Shown here: positions 31,874 to 40,276 of the stretch, piece after piece | How positions within the stretch are numbered: position 1 is the stretch's first letter | Layout: each line of letters opens with the position of its first letter | From: Pseudooctadecabacter jejudonensis | Lineage (GTDB): Bacteria > Pseudomonadota > Alphaproteobacteria > Rhodobacterales > Rhodobacteraceae | Length of the DNA stretch: 64,000 nt | Direction of reading: 5' to 3' | Assembly (NCBI RefSeq): GCF_900172275.1 | Contig: NZ_FWFT01000002.1 | Location: 620,001 to 684,000 of the forward strand | Notes under the pieces: model-generated | What the model saw: only the letters and a program-made list of their open reading frames with translations | The model's database searches: none | What the model was told of the DNA's origin: nothing | Position numbers and translations under genes: made by a program

Positions 31874-31896
31874 TTCGGTCAGACACTGATGAAGGA

Positions 31897-31927
31897 CGCC
31901 GCGACATCAGACTGTCGCGGCGTTTTT
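31897..31927 (+). terminator. Intrinsic terminator of gltB
   Basis: CGCCGCGACA (31897-31906) and TGTCGCGGCG (31913-31922) form a perfect 10-bp stem with a 6-base loop, followed directly by TTTTT, 24 bases after the gltB stop. Confidence 0.93.
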
Positions 31928-32153
31928 CGTTGGCGGGCATCGTTTTGCCGCATTTGGCGCAGGTTGGGCTGCATTGTGCTTGAATTGGAAACGATCGGTC
32001 AGGTGATGGGTTTTCTTATATCAACAAGGGGTGTGGTTGCGTTTTGAGCCGCTAGTGTTGTGCCGAAAACTCCAATTTTTATCCTTAATTGTTTCTAAAA
32101 ATGCACCAATTCGGGTGCGACCTTACCGGTGTTTAGACCAGTGAGGTGATGTT

Positions 32154-33107
32154 TTGCCGACAACGTATACAGACCAGTTTTTCACATTTGATCCTGCAAA
32201 TCCGCCGGGTGGCGGGACGCCCGTGTCGTTTGTGACGCGCACCTTGACCGACCAGAATGACGACGGCGACGTGGACCGGTTCAACGGTGATGCCATTGGC
32301 GGAGTGGATATTTCAGCGTCCTACCCGGGCGATACCGTCACCATCTCCGTGGTCGGTGTGGGCAATGTGACTTATACGGGCATCACGTTTTATCTGGCCG
32401 ACGGGGGCCGCGTCTTTACGCCCACGGATGGGCAAGTTTTGCAGAACGGCACCTTTGTCGGTTCAACATTTGAGCTACCCCAAGGGCCGTTGGATGTGGG
32501 CGGCCTGGGACCGCCCTGTTTTGTGGCGGGTACGCTGATCGAGACGGAAGACGGGCCTGTCGCTGTTGAAGACATCAAGGTTGGGCAAAACGTCCGCACT
32601 GCGGATCACGGGTTGCAGCCGGTGCGCTGGCATGGGTCGTGGCGTGTTGTGGGCCATGGCACCCATGCGCCGATCCGGTTTGCCACGGGCGCCATTGGCA
32701 ACGCGCGACCGTTGCTTTTGTCACCCCAGCACATGGTTCTTTTGTCCGGTTGGCGGGCGGAGCTGTTGTTCGGTGAAGATGAGGTTCTGGTGGCGGCCTG
32801 TCATTTGGTCAACCACGACACCATCGCACGGGCTCCCGCCCGCGATGTGGTTTATCATCATCTGATGTTCGAAACACATGAGGTGATCTTTTCCCAAGGC
32901 GTGCCGACCGAAAGCTTCTGTCCTGGATCGTATATTCTGGGGGATGATGATGTGAGGGCCGAGATTGAGGCATTAATGCCGGAACAATTCTGCGACGTCG
33001 CAGGGGAATGGCACACGGCCCGGCCAGTTGTGGGACGGGCAGAGGCAACGGTGCTTTGCGGTGACAGATGGGTCGGCGCAGGGCCAAACATGGGTGCAAG
33101 AGCTTGA
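32154..33107 (+). CDS. Stand-alone Hint-domain protein
   Basis: The product is 317 residues from a TTG start with GAGGTG 6 bases upstream. Residues 1-115 are acidic and Thr/Gly-rich with a DQNDDGDVDRFNGD stretch that resembles a calcium-binding loop. A Hint (hedgehog/intein) domain begins at CFVAGTLIETEDGPVAVEDIKVGQNVRTADHG (about residue 122) and continues through PLLLSPQHMVLL and HHLMFETHEVIFSQGVPTESF. There is no C-terminal extein-like part with the Asn-Cys splice junction, so it cannot splice like an intein; N-terminal self-cleavage at the cysteine is possible. There is no signal peptide, so any export would be type I-like. Its role is unknown. Confidence 0.85.
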   Translation: MPTTYTDQFFTFDPANPPGGGTPVSFVTRTLTDQNDDGDVDRFNGDAIGGVDISASYPGDTVTISVVGVGNVTYTGITFYLADGGRVFTPTDGQVLQNGTFVGSTFELPQGPLDVGGLGPPCFVAGTLIETEDGPVAVEDIKVGQNVRTADHGLQPVRWHGSWRVVGHGTHAPIRFATGAIGNARPLLLSPQHMVLLSGWRAELLFGEDEVLVAACHLVNHDTIARAPARDVVYHHLMFETHEVIFSQGVPTESFCPGSYILGDDDVRAEIEALMPEQFCDVAGEWHTARPVVGRAEATVLCGDRWVGAGPNMGARA

Positions 33108-33130
33108 CCGGCCCTACCTGCATAGGGTGA

Positions 33131-33868
33131 ATGGCGGCCATGGCACGGGCATCTTCCAAGACACCAAAATCGAAGGTCAAACTTCGCGATCGGCCCAAGT
33201 GGCTGGTCCGGGTGATTTTGCGATATGTCCTGAGGGGGATTTTGATTGTGATAGCTTTAGCCGTGGTGGCGACGTTGACGTTTTCGGCCATTAACCCGCC
33301 AACGACACCTTATATGTTTTCCGAAGGACGCCGGGTGGGTGGTGTGAACCAGACGTGGGTGCCGATGGAGGACATCGCACCGGTGATGGCGCGATCTGCG
33401 GTCGCTGCTGAGGATGCGAATTTTTGCACCCATTGGGGGCTGGACCTGACAGCGATCCGCGCTGCATTGGAGGCAGGCGGTGGCCGTGGCGGATCTACGA
33501 TTTCCCAGCAGGTGGTGAAGAACGTCTATTTGTGGCACGGGCGGTCTTGGCTGCGCAAATCCCTTGAGGCCTTGATGACGCCGTTGGTTGAGGCCGTGTG
33601 GTCCAAGGAGCGTATCCTTGAGGTTTATCTGAACGTCGCAGAATTCGATGAAGGTGTGTTCGGGGTTGAGGCTGCTGCGGTGCATTATTTTGGCGTGACG
33701 GCGGCGGATCTGACGCCCACGCAAGCGGCACGGTTGGCCGCTGTTTTGCCGGCGCCACAATCGCGGTCCGCGTCGCAGCCGACGTCATTTGTGCGCAGCC
33801 GTGCGGCCAGTATCATGGACGGAGCCGCGACGATTGCGGCGGACGGCCGCGCGGGATGCTTTGAATAG
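33131..33868 (+). CDS. mtgA: Monofunctional biosynthetic peptidoglycan transglycosylase
   Basis: This enzyme polymerises lipid II into glycan strands without a transpeptidase domain. It has 245 residues; a second ATG three codons in is equally possible. A basic N-terminus leads to one membrane helix (VILRYVLRGILIVIALAVVATL). The GT51 motifs follow: VAAEDANFCTHWGLD with the catalytic Glu, GGSTISQQVVKNVYLW, KERILEVYLNVAEFDEGVFGVEAAAVHYFG, and TPTQAARLAAVLPAP. It is 23 bases after the Hint gene and followed by a GST gene on the same strand. Confidence 0.96.
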   Translation: MAAMARASSKTPKSKVKLRDRPKWLVRVILRYVLRGILIVIALAVVATLTFSAINPPTTPYMFSEGRRVGGVNQTWVPMEDIAPVMARSAVAAEDANFCTHWGLDLTAIRAALEAGGGRGGSTISQQVVKNVYLWHGRSWLRKSLEALMTPLVEAVWSKERILEVYLNVAEFDEGVFGVEAAAVHYFGVTAADLTPTQAARLAAVLPAPQSRSASQPTSFVRSRAASIMDGAATIAADGRAGCFE

Positions 33869-33935
33869 CCCCGCGCGGGATTGTCTTGGGGCCAGCCATA
33901 AGGCATTGAAGGGGAACACCTGATTTGGGGTCCTC

Positions 33936-34601
33936 ATGAACCGTTTGTATCATTATCCGCTGTCTCCATTTTCGCGCAAAGTGCGGTTGTCGCTGGCCGA
34001 AAAGCGGATTGAGGTCGAGTTGGTCGAAGAACGGTATTGGGAACGGGACGCTGATTTTCTGCGCCGCAACCCTGCCGGTAAGGTGCCCGTGTTGAAGATG
34101 AACAACCGCGTGATGGCGGACAGCACCGCCATTTGTGAGTATCTGGAAGAGACGCACCCCACGCCTGCCTTGCTGCCCAAGGACGCCGAGACCCGTTATG
34201 AAGTGCGCCGGTTGGTCGCGTGGTTTGACGACAAGTTCAACGAAGAGGTCACCACCAAGTTGATGGGCGAACGGGTGTTTCGCAAGGTGATGGGCACCGG
34301 ATATCCCGACAGTGCCAACGTCAAGGCCGGAGCGAAGGCGATCAAGTATCATCTGGATTACATGGCGTGGTTGCTGGATCAGCGCCGTTGGCTGGCGGGC
34401 AATGACATGACCTTGGCGGATTTCGCCGCGGCGGCCCATTTGTCCTGTCTGGATTATGTATCGGACGTGGATTGGAACCGAAGTGAGATTGTGAAGGACT
34501 GGTATGCCAAGATCAAATCGCGTCCGGCGTTCCGATCTATTCTGGCAGATCAGATTTCCGGATTTCCGCAGCCCGGGCATTATGCTGATCTGGATTTTTG
34601 A
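33936..34601 (+). CDS. Glutathione S-transferase family protein
   Basis: The product is 221 residues. The N-terminal thioredoxin-like domain has RLYHYPLSPFSRKVRLSLAEK, where a Ser occupies the usual active-site position, and NPAGKVPVLKMNNRVMADSTAICEYLEE with the cis-Pro and the ES-type glutathione contact. The C-terminal helical domain includes LAGNDMTLADFAAAAHLSCLDY. It is a predicted cytoplasmic detoxification or thiol-transfer enzyme; the substrate cannot be read. A recurring intergenic element follows it. Confidence 0.92.
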   Translation: MNRLYHYPLSPFSRKVRLSLAEKRIEVELVEERYWERDADFLRRNPAGKVPVLKMNNRVMADSTAICEYLEETHPTPALLPKDAETRYEVRRLVAWFDDKFNEEVTTKLMGERVFRKVMGTGYPDSANVKAGAKAIKYHLDYMAWLLDQRRWLAGNDMTLADFAAAAHLSCLDYVSDVDWNRSEIVKDWYAKIKSRPAFRSILADQISGFPQPGHYADLDF

Positions 34602-34632
34602 TTTGGTTCGAATTGGCGGGGCCAATCCGACC

Positions 34633-34682
34633 GGCTGGGGGTTTCACCCCCAGACCCCTAAGGTATTTGTGACCCAAAGAAG
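34633..34682 (+). repeat. Recurring intergenic element, divergent copy E with hairpin
   Basis: CTGGGGG (34635-34641) and CCCCCAG (34647-34653) form a 7-bp stem with a TTTCA loop. It is followed by AGGTATTTGTGACC and CAAAGAAG, a divergent form of the tail seen at 37893, 40246 and 44292. It ends just before queG. Confidence 0.45.
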
Positions 34683-34694
34683 CGGATACGCCTT

Positions 34695-35735
34695 GTGTCT
34701 GAGGATCTGAAAGACCGTTTGAAGGCGCGGGCCTTTGAGGAAGGGTTCGCGGGGTTTGGTGTCTGCAGGCCCGATGCGGTGCCCCAGATTGCCGAACGGT
34801 TGGCGCGTTTTGTCGAGGAGGGGCGCCACGGGCAGATGGCCTGGATGGGCGAGCGGATGGCCTGGCGTGGTAATCCGACGGCCTTGTGGCCTGAGGCGAA
34901 ATCTGTGGTGATGTTGGCGGAGCCCTATACGCCAGAGCATGATCCTTTGGCGGTGTTGGAGCAGAGGGACCGCGCGGCGATTTCCGTTTATGCGCAGAAC
35001 CGAGATTATCATGATCTGGTGAAGAAGCGGCTGAAGCGGGTGGGACGCTGGTTGGTTGACGCCGCGAGCTGCGAGATCAAGGTGTTTGTGGACACGGCGC
35101 CCGTGATGGAGAAACCCTTGGCTGCGGCCGCCGGTTTGGGTTGGCAGGGCAAGCACACCAATCTGTTGAGCCGCGCGTTGGGGAACTGGTTTTTTCTGGG
35201 CGCGATTTTCACGACCGTAGAGTTGCCGGTGGACCGACGCGGGGAGGAGCGGTGCGGGTCGTGTCGTGCCTGTTTGGATGCCTGCCCCACGGATGCGTTT
35301 CCGGCGCCGTTTCAGTTGGATGCGCGGCGGTGCATTTCCTATCTGACGATCGAACATAAGGGGCCGGTGCCCGAGGATTTGCGCGGTTTGATGGGCAACC
35401 GTATTTACGGTTGCGACGATTGTTTGGCTGTCTGCCCATGGAACAAGTTTGCCGCTGAGGCCCGTGAGGTGCGCTATGCCGCGCGTGCCGATTTGCTGGC
35501 GCCGCCGCTGCGGGAGCTGGCCGCGCTGGACGACGCGGCGTTTCGCTCCATGTTTTCGGGCAGCCCGATCAAGAGGATCGGCCGGGATCGGTTTGTACGA
35601 AATGTGCTGTATGCCATCGGCAATTCGGCGGATGCGAGCCTGTTTTTGGTGGCTCAAGGGTTGGTGGAAGACCCAGCGCCTGAGGTCGCAGATGCGGCGC
35701 GCTGGGCCTGTGGCCAGCTAAGGGAGACGATATGA
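34695..35735 (+). CDS. queG: Epoxyqueuosine reductase QueG
   Basis: This cobalamin and 4Fe-4S enzyme makes the last step of queuosine in tRNA anticodons. It has 346 residues from a GTG start. The N-terminal part has [17 protein letters not shown] and [29 protein letters not shown], where the Asp of the latter is the proposed catalytic residue. Two ferredoxin-type clusters follow: [16 protein letters not shown] and [16 protein letters not shown]-terminal HEAT-like part ends the protein. It overlaps the next gene by 4 bases. Confidence 0.96.
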   Translation: MSEDLKDRLKARAFEEGFAGFGVCRPDAVPQIAERLARFVEEGRHGQMAWMGERMAWRGNPTALWPEAKSVVMLAEPYTPEHDPLAVLEQRDRAAISVYAQNRDYHDLVKKRLKRVGRWLVDAASCEIKVFVDTAPVMEKPLAAAAGLGWQGKHTNLLSRALGNWFFLGAIFTTVELPVDRRGEERCGSCRACLDACPTDAFPAPFQLDARRCISYLTIEHKGPVPEDLRGLMGNRIYGCDDCLAVCPWNKFAAEAREVRYAARADLLAPPLRELAALDDAAFRSMFSGSPIKRIGRDRFVRNVLYAIGNSADASLFLVAQGLVEDPAPEVADAARWACGQLRETI

Positions 35736-36847
35736 TGTGGCGATATGTGATGTGTTTTCTGCCAGTGATGGCGGCGGCTGAGGTTGAGCAGGGACCAAAG
35801 AACGCGGATTTTGTGCCGGCGTTTGACGGTCAGACGCGGGCGGCGGAGTTGCCGACCACGGACCTTGACGTCAGCGTGTTTGCGAGTGGGTTGGATTTCC
35901 CGTGGGGGATTGCGCCCCTGCCGGAGGGAGGCTTTCTCGTCAGTGAGCGGGGTGGCGCACTGCAGCGGGTTGATGCGGATGGACGTTTGATCGGTGCCGT
36001 CAGCGGGTTGCCTGAGATTGAGGCGATCCGTCAGGGTGGGTTGCTGGATGTTGCTGTGTCGCCAGAATTCGCCACAGATGGATTGGTGTATTGGACCTAT
36101 TCAAAGCCTGTGCGTGGCGGCGTGGCTTTGGCAGCGGCGCGGGGGCGGTTGGATGGGGATGCCTTGGTCGAGGTTGAGGACATCTTTGTTCAGGCACCCG
36201 CGACCTCTGCCGGGCAGCATTTTGGAAGCCGGATTATACCTGTGGATGGTGGGGTATGGATCACGACTGGTGATCGCGGAACGCCGGATCTTGCCCAGGG
36301 GAACAACACGGTCGGCAAGGTGCTGTGGTATGATGGGGCTGATGTGTCGGTTTGGTCGACGGGGCACCGGAACATTCAGGGGGCCATCTTGCGGGATGGC
36401 ACGCTGTGGACGGTGGAGCATGGGCCACGCGGTGGGGATGAATTGAATCGTCCTGAACAGGGGCTGAACTACGGGTGGCCGATTATTTCTTATGGGATTA
36501 ATTATAATGGTCGCGACATCACCGGCGGTGAAGCTGTTGCAGATGGGCTGGAGCAGCCCGTCTATTACTGGGATCCGGTGATCGCACCAGGTGGCATGGG
36601 CGCCTATCCCTCTGACGCGGATTTTGTCCCGTGGCGTGGCGACCTTTTGGTGTCATCGTTGCGCCCGGGCGGCGTGATGCGGTTGCAGATCGACGCGGGC
36701 CGTGTTGTGGGTGAGGAACGTCTTTTGGCAGATGTGGGCCGCGTGCGCGACGTGGAGGTTTTGGCAAACGGTGATCTGTTGGTTCTCATCGATGCGCCCG
36801 ATGCCGATATTTTGCGGGTGCGGCCTGTGGGTGGCGCTGGCGGCTGA
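35732..36847 (+). CDS. PQQ-dependent sugar dehydrogenase-like protein
   Basis: The product is 371 residues with a short signal sequence ([17 protein letters not shown]), pointing to the periplasm. It has the six-bladed propeller pattern of soluble aldose dehydrogenases (YliI/GDH-B type): [90 protein letters not shown], and [10 protein letters not shown]. The first histidine-containing blade end, EHGPRGGDE, is characteristic. It would oxidise sugars with PQQ as cofactor; PQQ synthesis genes are not in the window. ATG and the queG stop overlap (ATGA). Confidence 0.9.
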   Translation: MMWRYVMCFLPVMAAAEVEQGPKNADFVPAFDGQTRAAELPTTDLDVSVFASGLDFPWGIAPLPEGGFLVSERGGALQRVDADGRLIGAVSGLPEIEAIRQGGLLDVAVSPEFATDGLVYWTYSKPVRGGVALAAARGRLDGDALVEVEDIFVQAPATSAGQHFGSRIIPVDGGVWITTGDRGTPDLAQGNNTVGKVLWYDGADVSVWSTGHRNIQGAILRDGTLWTVEHGPRGGDELNRPEQGLNYGWPIISYGINYNGRDITGGEAVADGLEQPVYYWDPVIAPGGMGAYPSDADFVPWRGDLLVSSLRPGGVMRLQIDAGRVVGEERLLADVGRVRDVEVLANGDLLVLIDAPDADILRVRPVGGAGG

Positions 36848-36865
36848 TCAGGCGTAGGCAGGGGC

Positions 36866-37801
36866 ATGTCTTTTGCCCCAGCCACCCAAATCAACGTCAC
36901 GCGCGGCATCTTTTTGATGCTGTCGGCCATCACAGTGTTCACTGTGATGAGTGCGTTCATCAAGGCCGCCGACCGCGTGCCTGCAGGGGAGGCAATGTTC
37001 TTTCGGTCCGTCATGGCGATGCCGGTGATTCTGGTGTGGTTGGTGACCCATGGCGGCATCATGCAGGGCATCCGCACCCAATCGGTGCGCAATCACGCGG
37101 TGCGCGGCATCGTAGGATCCTGTGCGATGGGTCTGGGGTTTGCGGGCTTGAAATTCCTGCCCCTGCCCGAAGTCACGGCGATCCGGTTTGTCACGCCCAT
37201 CGCAATGGTCGTGCTGGCCGCGATCATTCTGGGGGAGAGGTTTCGGTTTGTCCGTATTGCGGCAGTGGCCTTGGGGTTTATCGGGGTCGTGATCATTGTG
37301 GCGCCACGGCTGTCTGTAGGCCTTGGATCAACCGAGGCGCTGGGCGTGGTGTTGACCTTGGGTTCGGCCTGTCTGGCCGCGCTGGCTCAGGTGTTCGTAA
37401 AGGGCATGGCGGGGCAAGAAAGCACAACGGCGATTGTGTTCTGGTTTTCGGCCACCGCCACCGTGTTGTCCCTGACGACTGTGCCCTTTGGCTGGGTCCG
37501 GCCGACGCCGTACGAATTGTCCCTTCTTGTTGGTGCGGGCCTTGTCGGGGGCTTGGGTCAAATTCTGCTGACAGCCAGTTATAAGTATGCAGAGGCAGGC
37601 GTATTGGCCCCGTTCACCTATGTGTCCATGTTATGGTCGGTTCTGATCGGTTGGATCTGGTTCAGTGAGGTTCCAACAGCGCAGATGTTGATCGGTTCTG
37701 CTTTTGTGATCGCGGCAGGCATCATCATTGTGCTGCGTGAACGCGCGCTGGGCCAAGATGCCACGGCCCGCCGCAAGGTAAAGGCCAAAGGGCTGCAATA
37801 G
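36866..37801 (+). CDS. EamA/DMT family transporter
   Basis: The product is 311 residues with ten predicted membrane helices in two EamA repeats. Repeat one runs from FLMLSAITVFTVMSAFIKAAD with FFRSVMAMPVILVWL, and EVTAIRFVTPIAMVVLAAIILGERF closes it. Repeat two runs from LGVVLTLGSACLAALAQVF to the closing IGSAFVIAAGIIIVLRERA. These carriers move small metabolites across the inner membrane, often outward; the substrate is unknown. It follows the sugar dehydrogenase by 18 bases. Confidence 0.9.
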   Translation: MSFAPATQINVTRGIFLMLSAITVFTVMSAFIKAADRVPAGEAMFFRSVMAMPVILVWLVTHGGIMQGIRTQSVRNHAVRGIVGSCAMGLGFAGLKFLPLPEVTAIRFVTPIAMVVLAAIILGERFRFVRIAAVALGFIGVVIIVAPRLSVGLGSTEALGVVLTLGSACLAALAQVFVKGMAGQESTTAIVFWFSATATVLSLTTVPFGWVRPTPYELSLLVGAGLVGGLGQILLTASYKYAEAGVLAPFTYVSMLWSVLIGWIWFSEVPTAQMLIGSAFVIAAGIIIVLRERALGQDATARRKVKAKGLQ

Positions 37802-37892
37802 GCCCGCACGGCCCCGCCGTCTGACGACGAGCGCGCCCGCCCTGCGTGCCCACGAAAAAACGCGACGTTGGGTGCCCCGCGCCGCGTCTCAT

Positions 37893-37953
37893 CTTCATCT
37901 GACCAGAAAAACTCCGGGGGAGTCCGCAGGACGGGGGCAGCGCCCCCTGCCCG
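37893..37953 (-). repeat. Recurring intergenic element, copy B with hairpins
   Basis: Read on the minus strand: a GGGGGC/GCCCCC hairpin (about 37933-37948), then ACTCC-CCC-GGAGT followed by a T-run, then CTGGTCAGATGAAG ending at 37893. It lies downstream of ilvE (minus) and of the EamA gene (plus), so it can serve as a terminator on the minus strand. Confidence 0.6.
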
Positions 37954-37959
37954 GCCCCT

Positions 37960-38829
37960 TTATGTGCGCACCAGTTTCTCGTAGTCGTCGGCCACGCCAC
38001 GGGTCAGGGCGCCGACCTCGAACGTATAATCGCCGATCTGGCCCACGGGGGTTACTTCGGCGGCCGTGCCGGTGAGCCAGCATTGTTCGAACCCTTCGAG
38101 TTCTTCGGGCATGATCACCCGTTCGTGGACCTTGATCTGCCGTTCCGCCAATCGGCTGATGATGGTTTGGCGCGTTAGCCCGTTGAGGAAGACATCGGCC
38201 TTTGGAGTGTGGACCTCACCGTCTTTGACAAAGAAGATGTTGGCGCCGGTGCATTCGGCGACGTAGCCGCGGTAATCCATGAACAGCGCGTCAGAGCAGC
38301 CCTTGGCTTCGGCGGCGTGTTTGGAGGTCGTGCAGATCATGTAAAGACCAGCGGCCTTGGCATGCACGGGGATCGTTTCGGGGCTGGGGCGTTTCCATTT
38401 GGCGATGTCGATTTTCGCGCCCTTGGTTTTCGCGTCGCCGTAGTAGCTGCCCCATTCCCAGGCGGCGATGGCCAGATGCACGGGGTTCTTTTGGGACGCG
38501 ACGCCCATGTCTTCACCGGCCCCGCGCCAGGCCACGGCGCGCACGTAGGCGTCGGTCAGATTGTTGGCACGCAGGACCTCGGCTTTGGCGGCTTCGATTT
38601 CGTCCACGGTGTAGGGGATTTGGAAATCCAGCTCTCCGGCGGAGAAATGCAGACGTTCGGAGTGTTCGCGACTCAGGAAGATTTTGCCGTTATAGGCTCG
38701 CTCGCCTTCGAACACCGAAGAGGCGTAGTGCATGGCGTGGCTGAGGATGTGCACATTGGCAGACCGCCAGTCCACCAGCTGGCCGTCCATCCAGATTTTG
38801 CCATCACGATCATCATATGCACCGGCCAT
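37960..38829 (-). CDS. ilvE: Branched-chain amino acid aminotransferase IlvE
   Basis: This PLP enzyme interconverts leucine, isoleucine and valine with their 2-oxo acids. It has 289 residues from the ATG at 38829, with GGAGG 5 bases upstream. Class IV aminotransferase features are VHILSHAMHYASSVFEGERAYNG, the PLP lysine in VHAKAAGLYM, MDYRGYVAECTGANIFFV and ALTRGVADDYEKLV at the end. It is divergent from a MarR-type regulator, a neighbourhood I recall from other Rhodobacteraceae. Confidence 0.96.
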   Translation of the reverse strand: MAGAYDDRDGKIWMDGQLVDWRSANVHILSHAMHYASSVFEGERAYNGKIFLSREHSERLHFSAGELDFQIPYTVDEIEAAKAEVLRANNLTDAYVRAVAWRGAGEDMGVASQKNPVHLAIAAWEWGSYYGDAKTKGAKIDIAKWKRPSPETIPVHAKAAGLYMICTTSKHAAEAKGCSDALFMDYRGYVAECTGANIFFVKDGEVHTPKADVFLNGLTRQTIISRLAERQIKVHERVIMPEELEGFEQCWLTGTAAEVTPVGQIGDYTFEVGALTRGVADDYEKLVRT

Positions 38830-38849
38830 TACGTCCTCCATCGGTTTTG

Positions 38850-38893
38850 CATTTATTACGTCGTTAGGTCCGATGCGGTCATTTTATTGCGTC
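38850..38893. repeat. Direct repeat pair in the ilvE/MarR divergent promoter region
   Basis: CATTTATTACGTC (38850-38862) and CATTTTATTGCGTC (38880-38893) are near copies about 30 bases apart, three helical turns. A related inverted half-site, GACGTATT, lies at 38941-38948 over the likely -10 box of the MarR gene. They are candidate operator sites. Confidence 0.45.
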
Positions 38894-38921
38894 AAACCTG
38901 CGATTCGATACCTTTGGGTGC

Positions 38922-38950
38922 TTGGAATGTCAACAAAGCTGACGTATTGT
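38922..38950 (+). promoter_or_regulatory. Candidate sigma-70 promoter of the MarR-OmpR pair
   Basis: TTGGAA (38922-38927) and TATTGT (38945-38950) are separated by 17 bases and end 26 bases before the start codon at 38977. A GACGTATT half-site overlaps the -10 box. Confidence 0.45.
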
Positions 38951-38976
38951 GTCGGGGAATGTGAAGGAGGCCGCCG

Positions 38977-39480
38977 ATGGACACAGGCGCGCGAGAGGGC
39001 GGCAACGCGCTGCTGTTTTTGACGGATGAGCAGTTGCGCAAGGGCATTGAGGCGATGTTCTTTGCCTATCAGGGCTTCACCGCGGATCCGGACCGGATTT
39101 TGGCCGATCTGGCCTATGGTCGGGCGCATCACAGGGCCATTCATTTCATCAATCGCAGCCCCGGCACCACCGTGAACAACCTGTTGGCGATCCTTGGGGT
39201 CACCAAGCAATCGCTGAACCGTGTGTTGCGTGCTTTGGTTGAGGATGGTTTGGTGAAAAGCGAAGTCGGTCAACGCGACAAGCGGGAGAGGCATTTGTTT
39301 TTGACGGATGCGGGCATTGCGTTGGAACGGCGGCTGTCGGACGCCCAACGGGACCGGATGCGCGCGGCTTACCGTGCGGCAGGGCCAGAGGCCGTGGCGG
39401 GATTCCGTCAGGTTCTTGAGGCAATGATGGATGATAAAAGTGCAGCCCGCTACGCGGCGCTGAAGGAATTGAAAGGGTAG
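38977..39480 (+). CDS. MarR family transcriptional regulator (PetP-like)
   Basis: The product is 167 residues, with AAGGAGG before the ATG. The winged helix-turn-helix is in GTTVNNLLAILGVTKQSLNRVLRALVEDGLVKSEVGQRDKRERHLFLTDAG (about residues 66-112; quoted pieces: NNLLAILGVTKQSLNRVL, VGQRDKRERHLFLTD). It is 4 bases before an OmpR-type response regulator. This MarR plus response-regulator pairing resembles petP-petR of Rhodobacter capsulatus, which lies upstream of the bc1 genes and is needed for their function there. In this window the bc1 operon is 21 kb away. Autoregulation through the intergenic repeats is possible. Confidence 0.88.
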   Translation: MDTGAREGGNALLFLTDEQLRKGIEAMFFAYQGFTADPDRILADLAYGRAHHRAIHFINRSPGTTVNNLLAILGVTKQSLNRVLRALVEDGLVKSEVGQRDKRERHLFLTDAGIALERRLSDAQRDRMRAAYRAAGPEAVAGFRQVLEAMMDDKSAARYAALKELKG

Positions 39481-39484
39481 GGGC

Positions 39485-40186
39485 ATGCTGAACGACCAAC
39501 CACATTTGTTGATCGTCGATGATGACGAACGGATCCGTGTGCTTTTGCAGAAATTTCTGGTGCGCAACGGGTTTTTGGTCACCGCTGCGCGGGAGGCCGC
39601 CCATGCGCGGCGTATCCTGTCGGGCCTTGATTTCGATATGATCATTCTGGACGTGATGATGCCCGGCGAAGACGGTGTGACATTGTGTGCGGATTTGCGA
39701 AATGACCGTGAGACGCCAATTCTGCTGTTGACCGCCAAAGGGGAAACCGAGGATCGGATCACGGGGCTTGAGGCGGGGGCGGATGATTATCTGGCCAAAC
39801 CGTTTGAGCCGAAGGAATTGTTGCTGCGGATCAATTCGATCCTGCGCCGCGTGCCGCCGTCTGAGGCGGAACGGGAGGTGCCCAAGGTGCTGCATTTAGG
39901 GCCGTTGCGATATGACATGGAACGCGGCGAGCTGTGGCAGGACGAAGATCTGGTGCGATTGACCGCAACAGAGGTGCAGTTGATGAAGATTTTTTCAGCC
40001 ACACCAGCGGAGGCCTTGAGCCGCACGGAATTGGTCGAGAAGTTGGGGCGGGCTGGCGGACAGGCGCAAGAACGGGCGGTTGATGTGCAGATTACGCGGT
40101 TGCGTCGTAAGTTGGAGGCGGACCCCAAGCAGCCACGGTACCTGCAGACGGTGCGCGGGGCTGGATACATGCTGGCCCCGGATTGA
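39485..40186 (+). CDS. OmpR family response regulator (PetR-like)
   Basis: The product is 233 residues. The receiver domain has the acidic pair in LLIVDDDERIRVLL, the phospho-acceptor D56 in MIILDVMMPGEDG, and the Lys in DDYLAKPFEP. The winged-helix output domain (about 135-230) ends in VDVQITRLRRKLEADPKQPRYLQTVRGAGYML. No histidine kinase gene is adjacent, so its partner is elsewhere. The order MarR-regulator then response regulator and the position next to ilvE suggest the PetR orthologue; I leave the symbol empty because an alignment is needed. A perfect 24-bp palindrome lies 23 bases after its stop. Confidence 0.93.
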   Translation: MLNDQPHLLIVDDDERIRVLLQKFLVRNGFLVTAAREAAHARRILSGLDFDMIILDVMMPGEDGVTLCADLRNDRETPILLLTAKGETEDRITGLEAGADDYLAKPFEPKELLLRINSILRRVPPSEAEREVPKVLHLGPLRYDMERGELWQDEDLVRLTATEVQLMKIFSATPAEALSRTELVEKLGRAGGQAQERAVDVQITRLRRKLEADPKQPRYLQTVRGAGYMLAPD

Positions 40187-40208
40187 TCCGGAGCGATGTG
40201 TCACGGGG

Positions 40209-40232
40209 CAACAAAATTCCGGAATTTTGTTG
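40209..40232. other. Perfect 24-bp palindrome
   Basis: CAACAAAATTCC (40209-40220) is followed directly by its exact reverse complement GGAATTTTGTTG. It lies between the response regulator and the recurring element copy C. It could fold as an RNA stem at the end of the regulator transcript or bind a dimeric protein as DNA. Confidence 0.75.
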
Positions 40233-40235
40233 TCT

Positions 40236-40266
40236 GCTTCGCGAGAGTTTTTTTGGTCAGATGAAG
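40236..40266 (+). repeat. Recurring intergenic element, copy C
   Basis: CTTCGCGAGAG followed by a run of seven T and GGTCAGATGAAG. It continues directly into the ribosome-binding site (GAAGGAGG) of the next gene. Confidence 0.6.
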
Positions 40267-40276
40267 GAGGTGCCCA

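Noticed and set aside
32154-33107. Intein interrupting a host gene
   Set aside because: The Hint domain is not flanked by a recognisable split host protein and lacks a C-terminal splice site.
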